From the NCBI GenBank assembly GCA_002483265.1, contig DLHO01000026.1, positions 474,510 to 538,509 on the forward strand: a stretch of DNA of 64,000 nucleotides, written 5' to 3'. Below the pieces are notes generated by a model. The model searched no databases. It was given only the letters and a program-made list of their open reading frames with translations, and was not told where the DNA came from. Made by a program: the position numbers and the translations under genes. The stretch is from Flavobacteriales bacterium UBA7666 (GTDB lineage: Bacteria; Bacteroidota; Bacteroidia; Flavobacteriales_D; Crocinitomicaceae). Shown here one piece after another: positions 34,589 to 42,519 of the stretch. Each line of letters opens with the position of its first letter. The stretch's first letter is position 1.

Positions 34589-35011
34589 TTACCTCTTGAA
34601 TCCGATCATCATTACGGCACAACCGGTGATTTTTTTGTCCATGTCCAATTCTGTTTCAATGACAACAGGAATTGTTCTTGGTACTTTGAAATCCCAATAG
34701 TTGGAGTTTTTATATTTTCTGTTGGAGAAAAGTACTGTTCCCTGTAGGTCTTTCACCGTGAAAATTACATATTCATCATCTGTTCCCGCAGTAGCAGCGA
34801 TTCTATAAGTAGTTCCTCCAAAGAAGGTGGTCTTAAATTCAGCCTTTTCGCGGTCTAAAAAAGCAGTGTAAACCTGTCCGTCAGAGACAAAATTCTTTTC
34901 TTTTCCTTTCAGGAGCTTTTCACAATCCTTTACTAAGGTTTCGCAATCCTGTGCTTTTACTCCAAATCCAACGAATAAAGTAAAAATGCTATATAGTGCT
35001 AACTTTTTCAT
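34589..35011 (-). CDS. Small exported protein of unknown function
   Basis: The 140-residue protein has a signal peptide (LALYSIFTLFVGFGVKAQ) and a beta-rich body (FGGTTYRIAATAGTDDEYVIFTV). The mature N-terminus carries Cys-Lys pairs (CETLVKDCEKLLKGK). I do not recognise a family. It lies 10 nt downstream of the lipoprotein gene and 30 nt upstream of the TerB-ABC gene, so it likely belongs to the same transcript and may work with the transporter. Confidence 0.75.
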   Translation of the reverse strand: MKKLALYSIFTLFVGFGVKAQDCETLVKDCEKLLKGKEKNFVSDGQVYTAFLDREKAEFKTTFFGGTTYRIAATAGTDDEYVIFTVKDLQGTVLFSNRKYKNSNYWDFKVPRTIPVVIETELDMDKKITGCAVMMIGFKR

Positions 35012-35021
35012 ATGACTAGTG

Positions 35022-35918
35022 TTATTCGATTACTTTTCCTCGAATTGATTCGATTTTCTGATTAATAAAATTCAAGGTGCTGGAGTCAACAGTTACTACT
35101 GTTTTATGTCTCAAAGTAGTGATTTTCTTTTTGGCATTTGTAACAGGCGCCATGTACTCGTAATTGATCGTGATTTGATCGAAATAAAACTTCAGGTCTT
35201 TCATATCAGCAATCAATTCATCCCATTCTCCTTTTTTATTGTAGTCTGAAAGTAATGCAATGATGGTATTGAGCGTTTCGGTTTGTTCTGCAATACGATC
35301 TAAGATTTTCTGATTAGCGTGTTCCTTATTGATGTTGCATGCCAAATACATCGATTCGATCCATCCACCAACTAAAATAAGTGCAGAAACACTTTTGCGG
35401 TTGTTTGATTTCAGGAAATTATCTGATTTTTTAAATGCATCAGAAACAATCACCATCATGGAATCTTTATTCGTAGAGTTTTTCTCGAAACGAGTCATGA
35501 AATCTTTGTCAAAAGCTCCTTCTAAGCCCAACTTGCTTGTCAATTTCTCAATCGTAGAAAGATACTTTAAAGCAATACTGTTTTGTTTATAGATCGAAAC
35601 GTATCCCAAATCGGTTCCATAAATCCCTAAGTTCATTGCTTTTTTATACTCAGATGTGTAATCCCCAACCTTATCCAGGTCGTTTAATAAAAACTCGTTA
35701 TAAGGTGATTTTGACTCTTCTAATAACATCGCCATCTGCATGGGAGAAGGGATGCTGAAGATCTTATCATCAAACTTCGCATTTAAAGAACTATTGGGGT
35801 CAATAACTTCTTTGCTTATTTCAGGCTTCTTTTCTTCCTCCGAACCACAGGAGCTAATCATAAGTACAATCCCGGTACTTAATGTGAAAGTAGTTAATAG
35901 CTTATTCATAAGTCGCAT
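35022..35918 (-). CDS. Lipoprotein of unknown function, first gene of the TerB-ABC operon
   Basis: The 298-residue protein has a lipoprotein signal ending in ISSC (about residue 24), followed by an acidic GSEEEKKPE linker. The body is mainly alpha-helical (MNLGIYGTDLGYVSIYKQNS; KILDRIAEQTETLNTIIALL). A second in-frame Met at 35909 is an alternative start. The family is not recognised. It is followed, 10 nt later, by the small exported protein and then the ABC transporter, a layout that suggests an envelope complex. Confidence 0.77.
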   Translation of the reverse strand: MRLMNKLLTTFTLSTGIVLMISSCGSEEEKKPEISKEVIDPNSSLNAKFDDKIFSIPSPMQMAMLLEESKSPYNEFLLNDLDKVGDYTSEYKKAMNLGIYGTDLGYVSIYKQNSIALKYLSTIEKLTSKLGLEGAFDKDFMTRFEKNSTNKDSMMVIVSDAFKKSDNFLKSNNRKSVSALILVGGWIESMYLACNINKEHANQKILDRIAEQTETLNTIIALLSDYNKKGEWDELIADMKDLKFYFDQITINYEYMAPVTNAKKKITTLRHKTVVTVDSSTLNFINQKIESIRGKVIE

Positions 35919-36040
35919 TGTTTCTTCGTTAACGTACTGACGAAAATATACAAAAAAATGTTAACGGAACTTCCTTGTTGATAATTCTGAATTAGAATTG
36001 TTTAAAACGTCGATTTGATCGAATAGTTCTGGAATCTAAT

Positions 36041-36048
36041 TAAATTTG
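36041..36048 (+). promoter_or_regulatory. -7 box (TAAATTTG) for hemB
   Basis: Exact TAnnTTTG match, 14 nt before the hemB ATG. A TTG at 36015-36017 leaves a 23-nt spacer. Confidence 0.5.
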
Positions 36049-36062
36049 TAAAAAACTGTTTC

Positions 36063-37034
36063 ATGAATATTCGTCCACGAAGAAATCGCAAGAGTGCAGC
36101 CATCAGAGCAATGGTTGAAGAAACACAATTAGGCCCTCAACACCTGATTTATCCACTGTTTTTAAAGGATGGAAAGAACATTTGTGAAGAAGTTTCTTCT
36201 TTACCCGGGAATTACCGCTGGAGTATCGATAAACTGCTTCCCGAATTTGAAAAGTGGATGAATCTCGGGATTATGACTTTCGATTTATTTCCGGCAGTCG
36301 ATGAACATTTGAAAGATCAGATTGGAAGTTACAGTTATGCTGATGAAAACTTCTACCTACATATTATTCGCACACTAAAGGAAAAGTTCCCGGAAGCAGT
36401 TTTAATGTCGGACGTGGCTTTAGATCCGTATTCTTCAGATGGTCACGACGGATTGGTGATTGACGGAAAGATTGTAAATGATCCGACTCTGGATATTTTG
36501 GGTAGAATGTCTGTTGCGCAAGCTCAGGCCGGAATTGACATTATTGGTCCGTCTGATATGATGGACGGAAGAGTAGGGTTTATCCGTGACGAATTGGATG
36601 CTGCAGGCTTTCAGGATGTATCGATCATGTCATACACGGCCAAATATGCCAGCGCTTTCTACGGCCCGTTCAGAGACGCCTTGAATTCTGCGCCAAAGAG
36701 CGGAGACAAGAAAACATACCAGATGAATCCTGCCAACAAGCGTGAGGCTCTAATTGAGGCGGAATTGGATATTGCAGAAGGTGCTGATTTCATTATGGTG
36801 AAGCCGGCTTTGTGTTATTTGGATATCATTCATTTATTGAAAGAAAACTTTGCAACACCGATCACGGCTTATAATGTGAGCGGAGAATGCGCGATGGTCT
36901 ACGCAGCTGCGAAAAACGGCTGGCTGGATTACGACAGAGCTGTGATGGAAATGCTATTGAGTATTCGCAGAGCAGGAGCAGATGGAATTTTGACATACTT
37001 CGCGCCAGATGCTGCGAAAATCATGAAAGGATAA
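36063..37034 (+). CDS. hemB: Delta-aminolevulinic acid dehydratase (porphobilinogen synthase)
   Basis: The 323-residue protein joins two 5-aminolevulinate molecules to make porphobilinogen in haem synthesis. The two active-site lysines lie in SYTAKYASAFYGPFRDA and FIMVKPALCYLD. The metal-binding segment is DVALDPYSSDGHDG, with Asp in place of the zinc-binding Cys triad, which indicates the Mg2+-type enzyme of many bacteria. It ends with RRAGADGILTYFAPDAAKIM. The length is normal. A 41-residue membrane peptide gene follows 27 nt later. Confidence 0.95.
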   Translation: MNIRPRRNRKSAAIRAMVEETQLGPQHLIYPLFLKDGKNICEEVSSLPGNYRWSIDKLLPEFEKWMNLGIMTFDLFPAVDEHLKDQIGSYSYADENFYLHIIRTLKEKFPEAVLMSDVALDPYSSDGHDGLVIDGKIVNDPTLDILGRMSVAQAQAGIDIIGPSDMMDGRVGFIRDELDAAGFQDVSIMSYTAKYASAFYGPFRDALNSAPKSGDKKTYQMNPANKREALIEAELDIAEGADFIMVKPALCYLDIIHLLKENFATPITAYNVSGECAMVYAAAKNGWLDYDRAVMEMLLSIRRAGADGILTYFAPDAAKIMKG

Positions 37035-37048
37035 TCTCAATTAAAATT

Positions 37049-37053
37049 GGAGG
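37049..37053 (+). promoter_or_regulatory. Shine-Dalgarno-like GGAGG before the 37062 peptide
   Basis: GGAGG lies 8 nt before the ATG at 37062. Strong Shine-Dalgarno sequences are rare in this window, so it supports the short ORF as real. Confidence 0.4.
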
Positions 37054-37061
37054 ACTAAAAG

Positions 37062-37187
37062 ATGATTATTCTTTGGCTAATCGTTATTGTTTTTAATCTC
37101 ATCTGGATCATTCGGAAGAAACCTTATAAGCGATTTCGTGTGGTAAAATTGCGGAAATTGAAATCTGAAGTGCGTATAAAACGATAA
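37062..37187 (+). CDS. 41-residue single-pass membrane peptide
   Basis: Reading from ATG at 37062 to TAA at 37185-37187 gives 41 residues. A hydrophobic helix fills the first half (MIILWLIVIVFNLIWI), and a strongly basic tail follows (RKKPYKRFRVVKLRKLKSEV and KR ending). The composition is that of a small inner-membrane protein with a cytoplasmic positive tail. A GGAGG precedes it. It lies between hemB and a lipoprotein gene on the same strand (27 and 16 nt gaps), so it may be co-transcribed with hemB. No family is known to me. Confidence 0.5.
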   Translation: MIILWLIVIVFNLIWIIRKKPYKRFRVVKLRKLKSEVRIKR

Positions 37188-37203
37188 TTAACTCGAACCA
37201 ATC

Positions 37204-37767
37204 ATGAGACTATCTTCTTTCATCTTATTCCCGGTACTTTGCCTTCTTTTTTCAGGATGTACGGATTATGATCCGCCCTATTTCTATGAAACCGTTTCAA
37301 TGACTTTGTCGAACGCATATAATAATGGAGAAATTCCCACTGAAGCCGGAGATTCTGTTCCAAAGAATGCCTATGTAATCCAGCTCAATCTTACCATGGA
37401 ACCCAGAGAACATGAAGGTGCAGATTCTTACGAAAGTGATTTCAGGAATGAAGACCATGTGACTTCCTTTTCAATTACTTCTTCGGATACATTTAATGGA
37501 ATAGCCCCGAATCTGTCGTTGAATCATTTATTTAAAATTAAAGAACGTTATTCTGATTACGAACTTACGGATTATTACGGTTCAATTTTCTCAGGTGACA
37601 AACCAGCTATAGGTGTAGGTGAAACCGTTCCTTCTTCCTGGATTTCAAGTAATTATTTAGCATTGAAAATCACTCCGAATGAAGGCGGACACCAGACTTT
37701 TTATGTTTCAGGAACTCTTTCTGATGGGCGTGTCTTGTCTGATAGCATAACCGTAAAGCTTTATTGA
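37204..37767 (+). CDS. Small lipoprotein of unknown function
   Basis: The 187-residue protein has a signal peptide ending in the lipobox FSGC (about residue 19). The mature part is acidic and beta-rich (YETVSMTLSNAYNNGEIP, VIQLNLTMEPREHEGADSYE), with a C-terminal strand pair (TFYVSGTLSDGRVLSDSITV). No named family is recognised. It converges on the next gene with a 2-nt gap. Confidence 0.75.
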   Translation: MRLSSFILFPVLCLLFSGCTDYDPPYFYETVSMTLSNAYNNGEIPTEAGDSVPKNAYVIQLNLTMEPREHEGADSYESDFRNEDHVTSFSITSSDTFNGIAPNLSLNHLFKIKERYSDYELTDYYGSIFSGDKPAIGVGETVPSSWISSNYLALKITPNEGGHQTFYVSGTLSDGRVLSDSITVKLY

Positions 37768-37769
37768 AT

Positions 37770-38333
37770 TTATGCCCCCTTCATGAATGCTCTCAAGGTT
37801 TTTTCACTTCGGAATTCATCCAGAAAACCATCCAGAGTGATGCGTTTGGATTTTAATCCGAACTCGCTGTATTCACCATCTTTGTATCGAAGCAGCATCT
37901 TTCCTGTAGCATTGAGAATTTCATAAGTAACAAACGACTCTTCTTGTTTAATAGCTGTATAGGTGGTTTTTTCGTTCATCATATCTTCTTCAGATGAAAC
38001 AGTATTTCCGTCAATATGAAGGAAAACATGGTCATTAAACGCCAAATAAGAACCTTTCACATATGTATCCCCACCCAAACAGCGTTCTACGTAGATAAAA
38101 GAAGAATCATCCAAAAAAGCCAGATCACTGGCACAGCAATCACACTCAGCTATAATTTCCTGTTGTTTCGGATCTATTTCCGGACCGATGAAGAAAACAG
38201 CTCCACTTAAATCGATTTGATGGCTCTCTATCAAATTTGTATTGATTTTTGGGATTACTAATGGCTTTCCTTGATTGCAAGAGGATAGGAGAAAGGCAGA
38301 GAGAACTGAAAAAACTATTTTCTGAATCGACAT
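37770..38333 (-). CDS. Small lipoprotein of unknown function
   Basis: The 187-residue protein has a lipoprotein signal ending in LSSC (about residue 19). It carries a Cys-rich motif ECDCCASDLAFLDDSSF in the middle and a second Cys near YVERCLGG. The rest is beta-rich. Function is unknown. It is convergent with the lipoprotein gene at 37204-37767. Confidence 0.73.
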   Translation of the reverse strand: MSIQKIVFSVLSAFLLSSCNQGKPLVIPKINTNLIESHQIDLSGAVFFIGPEIDPKQQEIIAECDCCASDLAFLDDSSFIYVERCLGGDTYVKGSYLAFNDHVFLHIDGNTVSSEEDMMNEKTTYTAIKQEESFVTYEILNATGKMLLRYKDGEYSEFGLKSKRITLDGFLDEFRSEKTLRAFMKGA

Positions 38334-38422
38334 GTTTTAAAGGTAGACAAATTAATTGTCACTGATTAAGACTATACTCTAAATCAGTGACTGATAGAAC
38401 AATTCAGGGTTGGTATGTTTTA

Positions 38423-38569
38423 CCACGAATGAACTAATGAAGTACTGTGTGTAATTTCGAACGAATGGTGCAAACATTGTTTACACTCACGAATCCCTCT
38501 TATAAGTGATCCCGCGACGGCGGGTATTCGTCTTTAATTCAACTTAGCTTTTCATTCGTATATTCGTGG
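38423..38569. repeat. Gene-free element with inverted ends (CCACGAAT...ATTCGTGG)
   Basis: The 378-nt gap 38334-38711 holds an element with ends CCACGAATGAACTAATGAA (38423-38441) and the near reverse complement at 38551-38569. The two ends agree at 16 of 19 positions, and the outer 8 bp are exact. Inside is a GC-rich hairpin CCCGCGACGGCGGG (38510-38523). No ORF is present. Confidence 0.55.
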
Positions 38570-38711
38570 GAAACAAATGGTATCAGCCACAGGATAGAGT
38601 TGAACCATGATTAATCGTCAGGAAGGATGATATTTTGTTAATTAAAAATTCAAACAATGAATATTAAAATTCCCTACATTTACTCCACTCATTAACTAAA
38701 ACTTATAAAAC

Positions 38712-38993
38712 ATGAAATTAAAAATGGCTTTTTTATCGGTTGCATTTTTGCTTTTAGCAAATATCGCAGGCGCGTTTACAATCCGTTATTACAACAAGGA
38801 TTCTGAAAAGTACACGATGGAAGTAAGATCAAACGGATCTACTCAGAAAATCGAGTTCAGCAGCTCTACAACAAGTTCAGCTTCTGTTCAGACAAGTGCT
38901 TCAGAAGTAGAGATCAAAACTGAGTGCGGATGGGTAAAAGTTAAAGATGGAGCGAAAATCGTGATAAAAAACGGTTGTATTACTATTGAGTAA
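38712..38993 (+). CDS. Small secreted protein of unknown function
   Basis: The 93-residue protein has a signal peptide (MAFLSVAFLLLANIAGAFT) and a mature part of about 70 residues rich in Ser and Thr (FSSSTTSSASVQTSASEVEI), with two Cys near the C-terminus (KTECGWVKV, KNGCITIE) that could form a disulfide. No family is recognised. A near-match -7 box (TACATTTA) lies at 38675-38682 and a terminator at 39015. Confidence 0.7.
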   Translation: MKLKMAFLSVAFLLLANIAGAFTIRYYNKDSEKYTMEVRSNGSTQKIEFSSSTTSSASVQTSASEVEIKTECGWVKVKDGAKIVIKNGCITIE

Positions 38994-39014
38994 TTTTTAA
39001 ACTAATTGATATGG

Positions 39015-39050
39015 AATCCTGGTTTGTTTAAGCGAATCAGGATTTTTTTA
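39015..39050 (+). terminator. Intrinsic terminator, copy 1 of a repeated hairpin
   Basis: AATCCTG (39015-39021) pairs with CAGGATT (39038-39044), followed by a T-run. A near-identical hairpin, including the loop, follows hisIE at 46369. Confidence 0.8.
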
Positions 39051-39094
39051 TTGAAAAAAAAACGGGTTCCGGAATAGAAATTTAATCAAACCGG

Positions 39095-39123
39095 TTGTTT
39101 TTTAAATTATTGCTCTACATTTG
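39095..39123 (+). promoter_or_regulatory. Promoter of the his operon (TTG-N18-TACATTTG)
   Basis: TTG at 39095-39097, an 18-nt spacer, then TACATTTG at 39116-39123. The -7 box ends 4 nt before the ATG of the leader peptide. Confidence 0.65.
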
Positions 39124-39127
39124 TACC

Positions 39128-39175
39128 ATGAAAATGACAACGTTACATCAACATCATCATTGTTTGCTCAGCTAG
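39128..39175 (+). CDS. hisL: Histidine operon leader peptide
   Basis: The ATG at 39128 starts a 15-codon reading frame, MKMTTLHQHHHCLLS, ending at TAG 39173-39175. Four of the 15 codons are His (CAT), clustered at residues 7-11. This is the pattern of a translated attenuator: shortage of charged tRNA-His stalls the ribosome on the CAT codons. It lies directly upstream of a terminator (39213) and then hisG, and the promoter box sits 4 nt before its ATG. The base-pairing alternatives are described in the attenuator entry. Confidence 0.87.
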   Translation: MKMTTLHQHHHCLLS

Positions 39176-39242
39176 GCGCTTTGGTGAGATGATTGTATCC
39201 ATATAACTCTTTAACCCGCTTGGCTTTCAAGCGGGTTTTTTG
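39170..39242 (+). promoter_or_regulatory. Transcription attenuator of the his operon (terminator and antiterminator)
   Basis: Terminator: AACCCGCTT (39213-39221), loop GGCTTTC, AAGCGGGTT (39229-39237), then T-run. Antiterminator: AGCTAGGCG (39170-39178), which contains the leader's stop codon, can pair over 9 bp (two G-U) with CGCTTGGCT (39217-39225), destroying the terminator's left arm. A ribosome reaching the stop would cover AGCTAGGCG and allow termination; one stalled on the His codons leaves it free. Confidence 0.75.
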
Positions 39243-39292
39243 TTGTCTTTTTATTCCAACACTCTTTTGAAGGTCAAGCTCTAATTTAAAAC

Positions 39293-40150
39293 ATGAAACG
39301 TTTAATTATTGCTTTACAAAAATCAGGTCGACTCCAGGAAGGTTCTTTGGAACTCCTGAAAGAATGCGGTTTAAAAGTCGATTACCGCGATGGTCAGCTT
39401 AAAGTGATCACCTCAGATTATCCGGCTGAACTTTTATTTCTGCGCAACAGCGATATTCCGCAATATGTAGCAGATGGAGTGGTAGATCTGGGAATTGTAG
39501 GTTCCAATCTGCTGGAAGAAGACGAAACTCCGGTAGAAATCATTCAAGCGCTCAATTTCTCAAAATGCAGGCTCTCTTTTGCTGTTCCAAAAAATTCTGC
39601 CATTCAATCTCCACAGGATTTACAGGGCACACGAATTGCCACTTCTTATCCGAATTCGGTTCGGAAATACCTGCAAAAAGAAGGAGTCAATGCAGATATT
39701 CACACCATTTCTGGTTCCGTAGAAATTGCTCCTTCATTGAACCTGGCTGATGCTGTTGCGGATATCGTTTCTACTGGTAACACCTTGTTTCAGAATAACC
39801 TACGCGAAGTTTTCCCCTTTCTGTATTCCGAAGCAGTTTTGATCAAAGGACTGAATTTCGACATAGCAAAACAAGGGTTGCTGGATCAATTGGTCTTTCG
39901 AATTCAATCTGTTTTGGCAGCAAATGAAAACAAATACATTCTACTCAATGCACCGAAAGATCAATTAGAAACTATTTGCAGCATCCTTCCCGGAATGAAA
40001 AGTCCTACCATTTTACCCCTTGCCATAGAAGGTTGGGTAAGTATTCATTCGGTTGTCAAGCAAAAAGAGGTATGGCAGATTGTTCAACAATTAAAATCGG
40101 TGGGAGCAGAAGGAATTCTGGTTTGTCCTATCGAAAAAATGGTTTCTTAG
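39293..40150 (+). CDS. hisG: ATP phosphoribosyltransferase, long form
   Basis: The 285-residue protein catalyses the first, feedback-controlled step of histidine synthesis (ATP plus PRPP). The length is that of the long, HisZ-independent form, with a C-terminal regulatory ACT-like domain (about 205-285, ILLNAPKDQLETICSILPG and WQIVQQLKSVGAEGILVCPI). The catalytic part begins LIIALQKSGRLQEGSLELL and contains the PRPP-binding region with ADAVADIVSTGNTL. It is the first structural gene after the attenuator, 2 nt before hisDC. Confidence 0.95.
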   Translation: MKRLIIALQKSGRLQEGSLELLKECGLKVDYRDGQLKVITSDYPAELLFLRNSDIPQYVADGVVDLGIVGSNLLEEDETPVEIIQALNFSKCRLSFAVPKNSAIQSPQDLQGTRIATSYPNSVRKYLQKEGVNADIHTISGSVEIAPSLNLADAVADIVSTGNTLFQNNLREVFPFLYSEAVLIKGLNFDIAKQGLLDQLVFRIQSVLAANENKYILLNAPKDQLETICSILPGMKSPTILPLAIEGWVSIHSVVKQKEVWQIVQQLKSVGAEGILVCPIEKMVS

Positions 40151-40152
40151 AT

Positions 40153-42519
40153 ATGAAAACACTGATAAATCCATCACAAAAGGAGTTGGTTGAAGCATTA
40201 GCTCGTCCAAAATTGGAGTCCGTCAATTTAGATTCATTGATTGCAGGAGTATTCTCCGAAGTTGAAAAGAATCAGGATCAGGCATTAAAAACATTTACGC
40301 TACAATTTGATCAGGTAGCCATTTCTTCTTTATTGGTTTCAGATGAAGAATTTATAGAAGCAGAACGATTGATTTCGGATGAATTGAAAGCATCCATTCA
40401 AATTGCGTCCCGGAACATTGAACGCTTTCATCGGTCACAAAAAAACAATGAACCGGAAGTGGAAACAACTCCCGGGGTGATCTGCTGGAGAAAATCTGTT
40501 CCGATTCAAACTGTAGCACTCTATATTCCCGGAGGAACAGCTCCATTATTTTCCACTGTTTTAATGCTTGGAGTTCCTGCCAAAATTGCGGAGAACCCAA
40601 TCCGGTATGTATGCACACCGCCTGATAAACAAGGGAAGATCCATCCGGCAATTTTGTTTGCAGCTAAAACTGCTGGGATTGATACTGTTTATAAGATTGG
40701 TGGTGCTCAAGCCATTGCAGCAATGAGTCTGGGAACGGAAACCATCCCGAAAGCAGATAAGATCTTTGGTCCCGGGAATCAATATGTAACAGCTGCCAAG
40801 GTTTATGCTCAGCGTTCGGGAATTGCCATTGATATTCCAGCGGGCCCCTCGGAAGTGCTTGTAGCGGCCGACGATTCCATTCCCATTTCTTTTGTAGCTG
40901 CAGATTTATTGGCTCAAGCGGAACACGGAAGCGATTCACAGGTTATTTTTCTTACGAATGATGAATCCTATGCGCTGGAAGTTCTAAAGGAAGTGGAAAG
41001 ACAGTTGGAAATACTCCCAAGAGCCGAAATTGCCACTGAAGCATTGGATTCAAGTACGGTAATCGTTGTCGAAGCTGAAAAATGGGGCGATCTGATCAAT
41101 TTCTATGCTCCTGAACACTTGATTATTATGGGGAAATACGAAGAACGGATCGTGAAACAAGTCACCAATGCCGGAAGTGTCTTCATCGGGAAAAATACCG
41201 CTGAAAGTTTTGGTGATTACGCTTCCGGAACAAATCACACCTTGCCGACTTCGGGATTTGCACGCGCCTACAGCGGCGTCTCTCTGGATTCTTTTGTAAA
41301 GAAAATCACTTATCAGAAAATTACGGATGAAGGGTTACGGAATCTGGGACAAACAGTGATCACTATGGCAGAAGCAGAAGAATTACAGGGACATGCGAAA
41401 GCGGTAAAAGTGCGCTTAGACTCAATCTTTCCGGATACTCCTTCCGATACACTGCAAGGACACGAACTGACCGGAAAAGGATCCATTTTATCAAGAATGA
41501 GTGTTGAAGGTTTTATACGGAAAGATCTACGCGATTTAAAGCCTTACAGCTCCGCACGCGATGAATTTGAAGGAAACGGTGAAGTATTCCTTGACGCGAA
41601 TGAGAATGGAATGGTGGCCGCTTACAATCGCTATCCGGATCCTTTGCAACAGGAACTGAAAGCTGCTATTTCAGAGGTGAAGAATATTCCAACTGAAACT
41701 ATTTTTCTGGGGAATGGATCAGATGAAGTATTGGATTTGATCTTTCGTTTGATAACAACCCCGTTTTTAGACTCCGTGACTTACTTAAATCCTTCTTATG
41801 GCATGTATTCGGTACTTGCCAAGATCAATGGATTAAGAACGAAAACAATTGACCTGGACAGGAACTTTCAAATTGCAGATTCTGAAATTCTTGCTCAAGC
41901 AGCAGGTTCGCGATTATTGGTTCTTTGCAATCCGAATAATCCGACAGGAAATGTGATTCCGAAAGACCGTTTGCTTGAAATCGTTCGGGAATTCGATGGG
42001 GTAGTTGTCATTGATGAAGCTTACATTGATTTTTGTCCCGCTTATTCTATGGCAGACGAAGTGAATAATTACTCCAATTTAATAGTGGTTCAGACGCTTT
42101 CAAAAGCTTATGGAATGGCAGGTTTACGAATTGGGATGGCCATTGCTTCACCGGAGTGGATTGCAGCTTTAAATCAAATAAAACCACCCTATAATCTAAG
42201 TTCTTTAGTTCAGGAAACAGCAATAAACCAATTGAAAACGGTTCCATGGGAGGATCTGAAAGCTGAAATTATTCGGGAACGGGAACGTTTAGTTGATTTT
42301 CTGAAAGCTCATCCATCTGTCACCGAAGTCTTTCCATCCGGAACCAATTTCATTCTTTTCCGAATTCCGAATGCTTCGGGTATCTACACCAAACTTCTTC
42401 AAAATGGAGTTGTAGTTCGGGATAGAAGCAACCAATTCAATTGTTCAGACACTTTGCGTGTAAGCATCGGAGCAAGAGAGGAAAACGATGAATTCATTCA
42501 AATAATGCAAACACTATGA
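40153..42519 (+). CDS. hisDC: HisD-HisC fusion: histidinol dehydrogenase plus histidinol-phosphate aminotransferase
   Basis: A single frame of 788 residues from ATG 40153. Residues 1-426 are a complete HisD: zinc ligands and active-site parts in LLAQAEHGSDSQ (Gln255, His258), PEHL (Glu321, His322), FGDYASGTNH and GHAKAV (His414). Residues 427-448 are a linker (PDTPSDTLQGHELTGKGSIL). Residues about 449-788 are a complete HisC: LKPYSSARDEF, NPNNPTGN, and PLP-binding Lys651 in SKAYGMAGLR. No stop or frameshift separates them. An internal ATG at 41497 (Met449) could also give free HisC. The two enzymes act at the last and third-last steps of the pathway. It overlaps hisB by 4 nt. Confidence 0.9.
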   Translation: MKTLINPSQKELVEALARPKLESVNLDSLIAGVFSEVEKNQDQALKTFTLQFDQVAISSLLVSDEEFIEAERLISDELKASIQIASRNIERFHRSQKNNEPEVETTPGVICWRKSVPIQTVALYIPGGTAPLFSTVLMLGVPAKIAENPIRYVCTPPDKQGKIHPAILFAAKTAGIDTVYKIGGAQAIAAMSLGTETIPKADKIFGPGNQYVTAAKVYAQRSGIAIDIPAGPSEVLVAADDSIPISFVAADLLAQAEHGSDSQVIFLTNDESYALEVLKEVERQLEILPRAEIATEALDSSTVIVVEAEKWGDLINFYAPEHLIIMGKYEERIVKQVTNAGSVFIGKNTAESFGDYASGTNHTLPTSGFARAYSGVSLDSFVKKITYQKITDEGLRNLGQTVITMAEAEELQGHAKAVKVRLDSIFPDTPSDTLQGHELTGKGSILSRMSVEGFIRKDLRDLKPYSSARDEFEGNGEVFLDANENGMVAAYNRYPDPLQQELKAAISEVKNIPTETIFLGNGSDEVLDLIFRLITTPFLDSVTYLNPSYGMYSVLAKINGLRTKTIDLDRNFQIADSEILAQAAGSRLLVLCNPNNPTGNVIPKDRLLEIVREFDGVVVIDEAYIDFCPAYSMADEVNNYSNLIVVQTLSKAYGMAGLRIGMAIASPEWIAALNQIKPPYNLSSLVQETAINQLKTVPWEDLKAEIIRERERLVDFLKAHPSVTEVFPSGTNFILFRIPNASGIYTKLLQNGVVVRDRSNQFNCSDTLRVSIGAREENDEFIQIMQTL

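Noticed and set aside
39976..40152. A longer N-terminus for the HisD-HisC protein
   Set aside because: It would overlap hisG by 175 nt, adds a sequence unlike any HisD, and a proper HisD start (MKTLINPSQK) begins at 40153.
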